From Candidatus Raymondbacteria bacterium RIFOXYA2_FULL_49_16 (lineage in GTDB: Bacteria > Fibrobacterota > OXYB2-FULL-49-7 > XYB2-FULL-49-35): DNA of 64,000 nucleotides. Below, one piece after another: positions 23,999 to 32,371 of the stretch. Position 1 is the stretch's first letter. Every line of letters begins with the position of its first letter. The notes under the pieces are model-generated. The model was not told where the DNA came from and made no database searches. It saw only the letters and a program-made list of their open reading frames with translations. The DNA lies in assembly GCA_001789205.1 (NCBI GenBank), contig MFYT01000071.1:50434-114433 (forward strand), in the 5' to 3' direction. The position numbers were made by a program, and so were the translations under genes.

Positions 23999-25390
23999 AT
24001 GCTGACAAATAGTGACATAATGCAGTTGATCGCCAAAGGCGAGTCCCAGTCAGCTGAGTTTAAGCTTTCAATGGCGCCTGATGTCATTGAAACTTTGTGC
24101 GCTTTTGCCAATACAAACGGCGGTTCTGTTTTGCTTGGCGTTTCCGATAATGGCGCTGTCAAAGGAGTGGTTTGCGGCAAGGAAACCGTTCAGCAATGGA
24201 TAAATCAAATAAAAAACACGACAATGCCTTCCATTGTTCCAGATACTGAAGAAGTCGATTTTGACGGGAAAACCGTTGTGGCTTTCACTGTGCAGGAATA
24301 TCCAATCAAGCCGGTTGCATGCAAGGGGCGCTATTATAAGCGCGCTAAAAACGCCAACGTTCAGATGTCCGTTACGGAAGTTGTCAATTCGCATCTAAAG
24401 GCATGCAATACGAGTTGGGATTGCTATCCGGATCAGCAGCATCAGCTGGACAGCATCTCGCTCGAAAAAGTCGCCCGTTTCGTGGCACGGGCAAACCAGG
24501 AAAGGGAAAACCCTATTATTGACCCGCCCTTGGGTGTTCTGTATAAATACGAGTTGTTTCGAGACGACCGGATTACCTACGCGGCTTTCCTTTTGTTCAT
24601 GGAGTGTGAAAGCTCCCTCTCAACAATTGAGCTTGGAAGGTTCCAGACAGAGACCATTATCAAGGATGGCGCCCGCTTTAAGACTGATTTGTTTGCCGAA
24701 GTGGACGGGGTCCTTGCCTTCATCAAAAAACATATCAATAAAAATATTGTTATCACCGGAGATCCACAGCACCATGAGGTTTGGGAATACCCCATTGAAG
24801 CTCTTCGGGAAATTATCATAAATGCCATTATCCACAGGGACTATTCTCTCAGTTCGGATACGGTCATCAAGGTTTTTGATGATAGAATTGAGTTCTATAA
24901 TCCCGGAAAACTGCCCGTGGGTTTGTCTGTCGAAAAGCTTGTTTCCGGGGAATATGTCTCCACTCCCCGAAATAAAAAGATTGCGGAAATATTCAAGGAG
25001 GCTGGCCTTATTGAAAAGTACGGGGCCGGCATCAGGCGCATATTTCGCGCTTTTAACGAAATGGGCGCCCGGCGGCCTGAAATTGTTGAGATTGGAGAAG
25101 GGTTCCGGATTACAGTTTTTGCTACCCCCCAAGCTACCCCCCCAATCACCCCCCCAATCACCCCCCCAATCACCCCCCCAATTGGCGACGATACAACAAG
25201 TAGAAAAAACTTGAGTGAGCGGATACTACAGCTGATTACATTGGAACCAAATCTATTGAGCAGTGATATTGCACAACGATTTGATTTAAAACGTGATACG
25301 GTGAAAGAATATTTGGAAAAGTTGAAAAGGGAAAATTTTATTCGATGGATTGGAAATACTCGAAAAGGACATTGGGAGATTCTGAAATGA
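23999..25390 (+). CDS. AlbA_2-domain ATP-binding protein, second copy
   Basis: 463 residues from ATG 23999 (RBS GGGGAG, nine bases upstream); a GTG at 23990 is also possible. The AlbA_2 domain (GESQSAEFKLSM, ANTNGGSVLLGVSDNG) precedes an ATP-binding part with INAIIHRDYSLSS, IEFYNPGKLP and TPRNKKIAEIFKEAG. A proline-rich linker of five 12-bp units (ITPP type) leads to a C-terminal winged helix. Only distantly similar to the protein at 12027. Putative defence or regulatory protein; role unknown. Confidence 0.85.
   Translation: MLTNSDIMQLIAKGESQSAEFKLSMAPDVIETLCAFANTNGGSVLLGVSDNGAVKGVVCGKETVQQWINQIKNTTMPSIVPDTEEVDFDGKTVVAFTVQEYPIKPVACKGRYYKRAKNANVQMSVTEVVNSHLKACNTSWDCYPDQQHQLDSISLEKVARFVARANQERENPIIDPPLGVLYKYELFRDDRITYAAFLLFMECESSLSTIELGRFQTETIIKDGARFKTDLFAEVDGVLAFIKKHINKNIVITGDPQHHEVWEYPIEALREIIINAIIHRDYSLSSDTVIKVFDDRIEFYNPGKLPVGLSVEKLVSGEYVSTPRNKKIAEIFKEAGLIEKYGAGIRRIFRAFNEMGARRPEIVEIGEGFRITVFATPQATPPITPPITPPITPPIGDDTTSRKNLSERILQLITLEPNLLSSDIAQRFDLKRDTVKEYLEKLKRENFIRWIGNTRKGHWEILK
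25121..25180 (+). repeat. Five tandem 12-bp units inside second AlbA gene
   Basis: Units of the form ATCACCCCCCCA, encoding ITPP or ATPP, at the same linker location as the TGEV repeats in the paralogue at 12027. Confidence 0.93.
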
Positions 25391-25414
25391 AAAAATATAA
25401 TGTGCTTTCAGTTT

Positions 25415-25470
25415 TAACCCCGACCTTGACCTTCTTCTCTTCCTTGGCCTCAACCTCAACCTCAACCTTC
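25415..25470 (+). repeat. Hexamer array before intact neuB/pseI
   Basis: About seven units plus interruption CTTCTTCTCTTCC; ends with AACCTTCCC right at ATG 25473. It is the reference arrangement for the truncated copies. Confidence 0.93.
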
Positions 25471-25472
25471 CC

Positions 25473-26486
25473 ATGACCCAATCTCCCTGTTTCATCATCG
25501 CCGAGATGTCCGCGAACCACAACCATGACTTTGCCAAGGCCAAACGCATGGTCAGGATCGCCAAAGAGTGCGGTGCCGATGCCATCAAGCTGCAGACCTA
25601 CACGGCAGATACCATGACCATTGATTGCGACAACAGGTATTTCCGGATAAACAAAGGCTTGTGGAAAGGGGAGACCCTTTACAGTCTCTACAAGAAGGCC
25701 GCAATGCCGTGGGAATGGCAGCCAAAACTCAAAGCCTATGCTGATAAAATCGGTATTACCCTGTTCTCAACGGCCTTTGACAAGACTTCGGTCGATTTTT
25801 TGGAAAAAATGAAAGTCCCAGTGCATAAAATCGCCTCGTTTGAACTTGTAGATATTCCACTCATCCGTTATATGGCATCGAAAAAGAAGCCCATTATAAT
25901 GTCCACGGGCATGGCTTCTCTGGATGAAATCAGGCTGGCGGTTTCAACTGCGCGAAAAGCAGGGTGCAAACAGCTCGCGTTGCTGAAATGCACCAGCGCC
26001 TACCCTGCGCCCCTGGATGAAATAAACCTTGCTGCCATGCAGACCCTGGCCAATGAATTTAAAGTCCCGGTTGGCTTGTCTGATCATTCCATGGAGCCGC
26101 TGGTGCCGGTAACTGCTGTAGCAATGGGGGCGTGTATAATCGAGAAGCATTTTACTGAATCGCGCAAAGATGGCGGTCCAGACGCTGCTTTTTCGCTGGA
26201 GCCGGATGAACTTGTATTGATGGTTAAATCCATAAGAAAATTGGAAAAAATCAAGGGATTAGATACCATTAAAACAGGTAAACACGAGGCGCAAAATTTA
26301 AATTTCAGGAAATCACTGTTTGTTACAGCGGAAATGAAGAAAGGCGAACGCTTTTCTCACGAAAATGTCCGTTCGATCCGGCCGGGTCATGGCCTGCTGC
26401 CAAGGTTTATGACTGACGTAATAGGGAAGAAGGCCAGCATGAACATTCCGCGTGGTACGCCGCTTTTAAAGGGCCATATGGCATAG
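25473..26486 (+). CDS. pseI: Pseudaminic acid / N-acetylneuraminate synthase family
   Basis: 337 residues. It condenses phosphoenolpyruvate with a 6-deoxy-diacetamido-hexose to form a nonulosonic acid. The NeuB TIM barrel is clear (FIIAEMSANHNHDFAKAKRM, KLQTYTADTMT, STAFD, KIASFEL, IMSTGMAS, LKCTSAYP, GLSDHS, EKHFTESR, GPDAAFSLEP) and the C-terminal SAF-like antifreeze domain begins near IRPGHGL. LWKGETLYSLY and TMTI are typical of PseI. No Shine-Dalgarno is visible because the hexamer array abuts the ATG. It is followed by pseH-like and cytidylyltransferase genes. Confidence 0.94.
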   Translation: MTQSPCFIIAEMSANHNHDFAKAKRMVRIAKECGADAIKLQTYTADTMTIDCDNRYFRINKGLWKGETLYSLYKKAAMPWEWQPKLKAYADKIGITLFSTAFDKTSVDFLEKMKVPVHKIASFELVDIPLIRYMASKKKPIIMSTGMASLDEIRLAVSTARKAGCKQLALLKCTSAYPAPLDEINLAAMQTLANEFKVPVGLSDHSMEPLVPVTAVAMGACIIEKHFTESRKDGGPDAAFSLEPDELVLMVKSIRKLEKIKGLDTIKTGKHEAQNLNFRKSLFVTAEMKKGERFSHENVRSIRPGHGLLPRFMTDVIGKKASMNIPRGTPLLKGHMA

Positions 26487-26488
26487 AT

Positions 26489-26944
26489 ATGGAATTAAGA
26501 AACGCACGGCCTGAAGACATGATGGTTCTTTTCAGGTGGGCAAATGACCCTGATGTTCGGAAAAATTCATTTTCCACTAAAGAAATCGGGCTGGCTGAAC
26601 ACAAGAACTGGTTTGCAGGCAAACTTGCCTCTTTTGATTCAAGAATATTGATCGGCTGGCAGGACAACGATCCTGTTGGCGTTGTCCGATTTGAACGATC
26701 AGGGAAACAGGCTGTGGTTGGCATCAATCTGGACAAGCAATGGAGAGGCAAAGGGTTGGGAGGAAAATTGCTCGAAATGGGGATTGTGGACGTAAAAACT
26801 GAAAAATTCGTGGATAAAATAACAGCATATATAAAATCTTTCAACGATGCGTCTGTTAAAATGTTTCTCAAGGCTGGTTTCAAGGAAATTGAAAACACTG
26901 AACTTTCGCAGTACCAGGATTCCAGGAAATTCGTTCTAGAATGA
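26489..26944 (+). CDS. GNAT N-acetyltransferase, PseH-like
   Basis: 151 residues. GNAT fold (LRNARPEDMMVLFRWANDP, VVGINLDKQWRGKGLGGKLL, KMFLKAGFKEIE). It is expected to transfer acetyl from acetyl-CoA to the C4 amino group made by PseC. It starts two bases after pseI and overlaps the next gene by ATGA, so it belongs to the nonulosonate operon. Similar in size to PseH. Confidence 0.85.
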   Translation: MELRNARPEDMMVLFRWANDPDVRKNSFSTKEIGLAEHKNWFAGKLASFDSRILIGWQDNDPVGVVRFERSGKQAVVGINLDKQWRGKGLGGKLLEMGIVDVKTEKFVDKITAYIKSFNDASVKMFLKAGFKEIENTELSQYQDSRKFVLE

Positions 26945-27540
26945 ACGTACATATTTTTATTCAAGCACGTTTCTCTTCCACAAGGCTTCCGGGCAAGGTG
27001 CTTCTGCCTGTTGATAGATTGCCCGTTGTTGCGTTATGCGCCAGACGCGCTGCCAACACAGGCCTGGATGTGACTGTACTGACTTCAACAGATAAAACAG
27101 ATGATGTTGTTGAAGCGGTATTGTCACGATACGATATCCCATGTTTCCGTGGGCCACTGAATAATGTTTTTAAACGATTTCTCTTGGCTTCTGCGCAATT
27201 CCCCGATGCTGATATAATAGTCAGGCTTACGGCTGATAACCTGCTTCCGGATGGTTCTTTTATTCAGGAACTTGTGGACCAGTTGCGGAAAGAAAGACTG
27301 AATTATCTTGGCACATCATCGCCCGAAGATAGCCTGCCCTATGGCCTCAGCGCCGAAGCCTTCACTATGGCATCCCTGCGATCCATGGAAAAATATGCCA
27401 ATGATCCGGCAGTCTTGGAACACGTCACCCCAAAGTTACGCGCTGATAATTCAGGCAAATTATTCAAGCCTCAGGTTCTCAGACAGAAGAATGCCCCCTT
27501 AACAAGGGGGGGCAGGAGGGGATCAATTTCAGCCATTTGA
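26941..27540 (+). CDS. SpsF-type cytidylyltransferase, truncated by insertion
   Basis: 199 residues, of which the first 182 match the cytidylyltransferase domain of the fusion at 7567 (IFIQARFSSTRLPGKVL, VRLTADNLLPDGSFIQEL). The last 17 or so residues come from a 35-bp G/C-rich palindromic insertion at 27490-27524 that shifts the frame; the stop is four bases into the second frame. In the homologue the domain continues into RCTIDT and then the reductase. The conserved RCTID acid motif is now on the other polypeptide, so activity may be reduced or depend on complementation. Confidence 0.85.
   Translation: MNVHIFIQARFSSTRLPGKVLLPVDRLPVVALCARRAANTGLDVTVLTSTDKTDDVVEAVLSRYDIPCFRGPLNNVFKRFLLASAQFPDADIIVRLTADNLLPDGSFIQELVDQLRKERLNYLGTSSPEDSLPYGLSAEAFTMASLRSMEKYANDPAVLEHVTPKLRADNSGKLFKPQVLRQKNAPLTRGGRRGSISAI
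27490..27524 (+). repeat. G/C-rich palindromic insertion splitting a fusion gene
   Basis: The core is CCCCCTTAACAAGGGGG followed by GGCAGGAGGGG. Relative to the fusion at 7567 the sequence adds a net 35 bases, not a multiple of three. AAT occurs at both ends, possibly a target duplication. Confidence 0.8.
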
Positions 27541-28598
27541 GATGTACAATCGACACGAAAGCCGATTATAACCGCATCCAAAGGCTTTTTAAGGGGTGTA
27601 GAAACCCGGAAAAGGTCTCATGGCTGGATCTCCAAAAATTGGCCAAGCTGCCTGGAGAGCCGCTATTCAGGGTGCCCTTCTCAGTCAAAAAAGGGGTAGT
27701 ACACAGCAGCATGACTTTGGGCACTGTTCAGCTTGGATTGGCTTATGGAGTCGCAAATAAAAAAGGCATGCCGTTGGAGAAACAAGCTGCCAAAATTATC
27801 CATGAAGCAATAAAACATGGCGTCGTAACAATAGATACGGCAATGGCTTATGGTGAGGCTGAAAAGCGAATTGGAAAAGCGCTTGAAGGAGGGTTGGCCT
27901 CGCAGGTCAGGGTGATCACCAAGCTCGCACCAAATTGCACAACCGCCGCTGATGTTGAAGCAAGTATTCATGCGTCATGCAGGAACCTGGTACAAAAAAA
28001 ACTGCACACGGTTCTTCTCCATCGCTGGGGCATGCATAAATATTCAAAAGCCTGGGAACCGCTTGTAGATTTCATGAAGGCTGGTGTTGTGCAGAATATC
28101 GGCGTCTCAGTACAAAACCCCGAAGAACTTATGGAAGCCCTGCAGGAAAAAGTCGTTTCACATATACAGCTACCCTTTAATATCCTTGATTGGCGCTGGC
28201 GAGAGCCGAATGTTCAGAAAGCCATACAAACAAGGCCGGATGTCATTATTCATGTCCGCAGTGTTCTATTGCAGGGGTTGCTTATCTCTCCTGCAAGGAT
28301 ATGGCCGGTAATACATGGTTTTAATAACAGGGCAACTATAAAAATGCTGGATAAATTTGCCAAGTCGTTTAAACGGAAAAATATAACAGATCTATGTATT
28401 GCATATGTCCGCGCCCAGTCATGGATAACCAGCCTTGTGATTGGCCTGGAAACCATTGCACAGCTTAAAGAAAACATGGAACTGTTTTTAAAACCAAAGC
28501 TTACGCCGGAACAATGTGAAATTATTCACAAAGGTTTTGATCAAAATATTCCCATTGAATTGCTTGATCCATCACAATGGGCGAATCGGGAAAAATGA
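27537..28598 (+). CDS. Aldo/keto reductase domain, separated from cytidylyltransferase
   Basis: 353 residues from TTG 27537, which overlaps the upstream stop in TTGA. It starts with the cytidylyltransferase tail (RCTIDTKADYN) and then the reductase domain: TIDTAMAYGEAE (Asp, Tyr), VITKLAP (Lys), VLLHRWG (His), and the end ELLDPSQW. Collinear with residues 190-535 of the fusion at 7567. Re-initiation at TTG is plausible; otherwise the gene is disrupted. Its last 20 bases overlap the DUF1016 gene. Confidence 0.83.
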   Translation: MRCTIDTKADYNRIQRLFKGCRNPEKVSWLDLQKLAKLPGEPLFRVPFSVKKGVVHSSMTLGTVQLGLAYGVANKKGMPLEKQAAKIIHEAIKHGVVTIDTAMAYGEAEKRIGKALEGGLASQVRVITKLAPNCTTAADVEASIHASCRNLVQKKLHTVLLHRWGMHKYSKAWEPLVDFMKAGVVQNIGVSVQNPEELMEALQEKVVSHIQLPFNILDWRWREPNVQKAIQTRPDVIIHVRSVLLQGLLISPARIWPVIHGFNNRATIKMLDKFAKSFKRKNITDLCIAYVRAQSWITSLVIGLETIAQLKENMELFLKPKLTPEQCEIIHKGFDQNIPIELLDPSQWANREK

Positions 28599-29746
28599 CA
28601 AAAAATCTATATCGCCGGATAGTTAAAATACTTGATGCCGCAAAGGTCAATGCTGTCCGGTCAGTCAATTCAACGCAAGTGGTCGCTAACTGGCTCATAG
28701 GCAGGGAGATCGTCGAGGAGGAACAAGAAGGGCGTTTCAGGGCTGAATACGGCAAGCGTTCGATGGAAGAGCTTGCGGAAAGGCTCTCGGCCGGATATGG
28801 CCATGGTTATTCCCTGCAGAATCTCTTCTACATGCGTCAGTTTTATGCTGAATATCCGGCGCTTTTAAAAGGACCAAGGATTTTCCACGCATCGCGTGGG
28901 AAATCCATTCCGGACAGCCGTAACATGGAATTCCCGATTTTCCACGCACTGCGTGGAAAATCGTGGGTGCCTGGAAGTTTGAATCCAAATCTATCCTGGA
29001 CGCATTATCGAACATTGCTCAGAGTGAAGAAAGAGGATGCCCGCGCTTTTTACGAAATTGAGGCTGTTAAAAACAATTGGTTCGCCCGTGAACTGGAAAG
29101 GCAGATAAACAGCCTTTTCTTTGAACGGCTCGCCTTAAGCAGGGATAAGAAAGGGTTGCGGGGTCTTGCGGCAAAAGGCCATGAAATCAAAAATCCCTCA
29201 GATGCGATCAAGGACCCTGTCGTGCTCGAGTTTCTTGGCATTCCGGAAAGTCCAAAACTTGTTGAAACGACCCTTGAAGAGGCGCTGATCAATAATCTCC
29301 AGACATTTCTGTTGGAAATGGGAAAAGGTTTTGCGTTTGTGGCACGCCAGGACCGCATAACCCTTGACGGCGACCATTTCTATGTTGACCTTGTTTTTTA
29401 CCATACGATGTTAAAACGATATGTATTGATCGATTTAAAGGTCGGCAAGCTGACCCATCAGGATCTTGGCCAGCTTCAACTCTATGTAAACTATTTCGAC
29501 AGGGAAAGGCTTGCTCCCGGTGATAATAATACGATAGGGTTGATATTATGTACCGACAAAAATGATGCGGTAGTTAAATATACGCTTGGCACAGATGACC
29601 GGGAAAAAATATTTGCCAGCCGGTATAGACTGCTGCTGCCGACCGAAGCGGAATTGAAAGCTGAAATTAAGAGAGAGATGATGGATTTTAGCGGGACTGG
29701 GCAGCCAGTGGCTCACCCAGCAATAAAAAAGCGAGGCAAAAAGTGA
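28577..29746 (+). CDS. DUF1016 (YhcG family) PDDEXK nuclease, third copy
   Basis: 389 residues, complete. The N-terminal half has NWLIGREIVEEEQEG, YSLQNLFYMRQFY, and the nuclease half D271 (YVDLVFYH) and D286-x-K288 (VLIDLKVGKL), followed by LILCTDKNDAVVKYTL. The linker (residues about 100-130) is encoded by two hairpins, giving IFHASRGKS and IFHALRGKS. Its N-terminal half is unlike the copies at 13656 and 19844, while its C-terminal third matches the chimera at 20690-20997. It overlaps the reductase before it and the SDR after it. Confidence 0.9.
   Translation: MGESGKMTKNLYRRIVKILDAAKVNAVRSVNSTQVVANWLIGREIVEEEQEGRFRAEYGKRSMEELAERLSAGYGHGYSLQNLFYMRQFYAEYPALLKGPRIFHASRGKSIPDSRNMEFPIFHALRGKSWVPGSLNPNLSWTHYRTLLRVKKEDARAFYEIEAVKNNWFARELERQINSLFFERLALSRDKKGLRGLAAKGHEIKNPSDAIKDPVVLEFLGIPESPKLVETTLEEALINNLQTFLLEMGKGFAFVARQDRITLDGDHFYVDLVFYHTMLKRYVLIDLKVGKLTHQDLGQLQLYVNYFDRERLAPGDNNTIGLILCTDKNDAVVKYTLGTDDREKIFASRYRLLLPTEAELKAEIKREMMDFSGTGQPVAHPAIKKRGKK
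28878..28963 (+). repeat. Two in-frame hairpins within DUF1016 gene
   Basis: 28878-28906: GGATTTTCCACGC, loop ATC, GCGTGGGAAATCC (12 of 13 pairs). 28935-28963: CGATTTTCCACGC, loop ACT, GCGTGGAAAATCG (13 of 13). Confidence 0.95.
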
Positions 29747-30570
29747 AAATTCAATCATTACAAAACAGGCATATCTCCGAACTTTTTTCACTCCAAGGCA
29801 GAGTCGCCCTTATCACCGGCGCGGCCGGCCACCTGGGTTCAGCCATGACAGAGGGGCTCTGTGAAGCTGGCGCACGAGTCCTTATCAATGGAAGGGATGG
29901 CAAAACCCTGCAAGCACTTAATGATCAATTATCGGGCAGAGGGTATGATATTCATTCAATCAGGGCGGATATCACGACTGTTGCCGGTAGAAAGATTATC
30001 GTTAATGCTGTAAAACAAATCGGCAAACTGCACATTTTGGTGAATAACGCATACAACCCTTCAACAGGGACCATGGAAACGTCTCTGGAAAAAGATTTCA
30101 CCCATGCGTATGACATAGCTGTTGTGGCAGCTTTTAGCCTTATGAAAGGCTTAAAGAAGTATTTATGCCTGGGAACGCAGGGATCCAAATCTTTCTCTTC
30201 CGTAATAAATATTTGTTCCATGTATGGAACGGTCAGTCCGGACCTTGGTATCTATGCAGGTAAGGGACATGAGAATCCGCCGTATTACGGCGCAGCAAAG
30301 GCCGCATTACTGCAACTGACCCGCTACGTAGCCTGCGAATGGGGCAGCCAGGGCATCCGTGTCAATGCCATATCCCCAGGGCCGTTTCCCAAAGCACAGA
30401 TAAAGGTTTCTTTTCCTGAGTTGCTTAAAAACTTCAAAAAGAAGAACCCTTTGGGGCGCATAGGCGATCCCGTTGAACTGAAGGGGGCGCTGGTATTTCT
30501 GGCTTCAGAAGCTTCTTCGTATGTTACAGGAGCGAATATACCGGTTGATGGCGGGTGGACTGCGTGGTGA
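29743..30570 (+). CDS. Short-chain dehydrogenase/reductase (SDR)
   Basis: 275 residues from GTG 29743. The classical SDR pattern is complete: TGAAGHLGSAM nucleotide-binding motif, NNAYNP, ICSMYG serine, YYGAAKAAL with tyrosine and lysine, and ISPGPFP. The ending GANIPVDGGWTAW is typical of NAD(P)H-dependent ketosugar or acyl reductases. Substrate unknown; context suggests nucleotide-sugar or nonulosonate modification. Two 5' fragments of such a gene lie upstream (18643, 20994) and a 3' fragment downstream (32418). Confidence 0.9.
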   Translation: MKIQSLQNRHISELFSLQGRVALITGAAGHLGSAMTEGLCEAGARVLINGRDGKTLQALNDQLSGRGYDIHSIRADITTVAGRKIIVNAVKQIGKLHILVNNAYNPSTGTMETSLEKDFTHAYDIAVVAAFSLMKGLKKYLCLGTQGSKSFSSVINICSMYGTVSPDLGIYAGKGHENPPYYGAAKAALLQLTRYVACEWGSQGIRVNAISPGPFPKAQIKVSFPELLKNFKKKNPLGRIGDPVELKGALVFLASEASSYVTGANIPVDGGWTAW

Positions 30571-30651
30571 TAATCAATTTATCACCTCGTAAGGGAGCAA
30601 AAATAGTATTTACTCGCCCAAAGCCACCGAAAGTATTATTTTAAGATAGTA

Positions 30652-31455
30652 ATGACTAATAATAACAATGGTCACCATATAAGTGATTTTACAAGGGATT
30701 TGGTTGCTTCTGGTAAATATCATTTCACGACCAAAGATGCTTGCATAGGCTTGGGTTCTTCCGTGCATGCCGTTCGCGCAGCATTGAGTAGGATTGCCAG
30801 GCGTGGTGATATTACCAGTCCATTTAGAGGTTTCTATGTGATTGTGCCGCCGGAGTACCGCAGCACGGGCTGTCTTCCAGCACCGCAATTCATCCCTCAA
30901 CTAGCCGCCCATATCGGAATAAATTATTATGTCGCTCTTTTGAGCGCGGCTGAGTATCATGGAGCAGCGCATCAACGACCACAGGTATTTCAAGTTATGG
31001 TTGAGAAAAATCGGAAACGAATCGAATGTGGCAGTGTTAAAATTGCGTTTATCGCACGGAAAAGAATGTCCAATGTGGCTACCATGGACATTAACACACC
31101 TCGAGGATTTCTGTGCGTGTCTACATCAGAAGCAACAGCACTGGACTGCATTGGTTACCCAGGCCACTGCGGTGGATTGAGTAATGTGGCAGGAATAATA
31201 GCGGAACTTGCGGAATCAATGAAGTCGGATAAACTGGTAACCGCAGCCAAGGCATGCCCTATCAGTTGGGTGCAGCGTCTTGGGTATATTTTAGAATTGG
31301 TGGGAGCGGAGGACCTTAAAAAGGTATTGGCCAGTTATGTTGCCAAACATGCAAAAGCGCCTGCGTTGTTGGACCCATATTTGCGGCATACCCCTACGAC
31401 CTATCTGCGCACCTGGAAGCTCTTGCTGAACAAAAAAGTGCAATTTGAGAAATGA
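30652..31455 (+). CDS. abiEi: AbiEi-family antitoxin
   Basis: 267 residues. N-terminal winged helix (HFTTKDACIGLGSSVHAVRAAL, RRGDITSPFRGFYVI) followed by the antitoxin body (YYVALLSAAEYHGAAHQRP, STSEATALDC). Typical of the AbiEi transcriptional repressor of type IV TA systems. It overlaps the toxin gene by four bases. Confidence 0.92.
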   Translation: MTNNNNGHHISDFTRDLVASGKYHFTTKDACIGLGSSVHAVRAALSRIARRGDITSPFRGFYVIVPPEYRSTGCLPAPQFIPQLAAHIGINYYVALLSAAEYHGAAHQRPQVFQVMVEKNRKRIECGSVKIAFIARKRMSNVATMDINTPRGFLCVSTSEATALDCIGYPGHCGGLSNVAGIIAELAESMKSDKLVTAAKACPISWVQRLGYILELVGAEDLKKVLASYVAKHAKAPALLDPYLRHTPTTYLRTWKLLLNKKVQFEK

Positions 31456-32324
31456 TACCAAAAGACTATATAACCGAATGGCGCAGGACAGCCCCTTGGA
31501 CGCATGATGCACAGGTGGAGCAAGACCTTGTTATCAGCAGAGCATTGGGTGAGATGTTTGGGAACTCGATAATACGGGAACATTTGGTCTTCCGGGGCGG
31601 GACAGCATTATATAAGCTTTACAGTCCCCGTCAGGTGCGCTATTCGGAAGATATTGATCTTGTGCAGGCAAAACCCGGGGCCATTGGGAAGATTGTGGAT
31701 GAATTGCGCTCACTATTAGACCCATGGCTCGGTCAGCCAAGACGTGTATTTGTTGAAGATAGTGTTAAGCTTGTTTACCGTTTTCAGTCCGAGGACATTC
31801 CGTCAATACCGCTTCGGCTGAAAATTGAAATTAACACCCGGGAACATGGGTCGCTCTATGGAACTGCGACCCGGCCATTGAACATTGTATCACGGTATTA
31901 TTCTGTAAAAACTGAAATACCGACATATCAGTTGGAAGAGTTGCTGGGCACCAAGATGCGGGCGCTCTATCAGAGGAAAAAAGGCAGGGATTTGTTTGAT
32001 ATGTGGTATTTTTTTAAAAACACTGATGCTGAAAGCAGGAAGATAGTAGAATGTTTCCAGTGGTATACAGCCAGGGAGGGGAAAACACCCTCACGGGCAA
32101 ATTTCGAATCCAATCTTCACGATAAATCAAAGGACCATTCATTTGGGAGAGAGGTAGAACCATTTTTAGCCCAGGGTGTTATGTGGGATCCTCATGGCGC
32201 TATGAGAACGATCCATGATAAACTTGTATCAAAACTTACTGGTGAACCGTGGAAAGGGAATGCCCGCTTAGAAAAAAAATCCAAAGAGAAAATTTACCAT
32301 GGATCAGCCAATAATAATCAATAA
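31452..32324 (+). CDS. abiEii: AbiEii nucleotidyltransferase toxin
   Basis: 290 residues. The active-site pattern RGGTALYKLY (G49-G50-T51) and YSEDIDLV (D67, D69) is complete, followed by EELLGTKMRALYQRKKGRDLFDMW. AbiEii toxins transfer nucleotides to cellular targets and cause growth arrest. Both members of this pair look intact. Confidence 0.93.
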   Translation: MIPKDYITEWRRTAPWTHDAQVEQDLVISRALGEMFGNSIIREHLVFRGGTALYKLYSPRQVRYSEDIDLVQAKPGAIGKIVDELRSLLDPWLGQPRRVFVEDSVKLVYRFQSEDIPSIPLRLKIEINTREHGSLYGTATRPLNIVSRYYSVKTEIPTYQLEELLGTKMRALYQRKKGRDLFDMWYFFKNTDAESRKIVECFQWYTAREGKTPSRANFESNLHDKSKDHSFGREVEPFLAQGVMWDPHGAMRTIHDKLVSKLTGEPWKGNARLEKKSKEKIYHGSANNNQ

Positions 32325-32371
32325 AATTCATGACCTTAATAATTCAAGAAATCTTTATGCCGAGAATAATT

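Noticed and set aside
11884..25470. A CRISPR array
   Set aside because: The repeats are degenerate hexamers without fixed-length unique spacers, and no cas genes are present.
10745..25475. A classical integron or integrative element
   Set aside because: No integrase, recombinase, transposase or attC-like site is visible in the window; the separators are gene fragments and hexamers.
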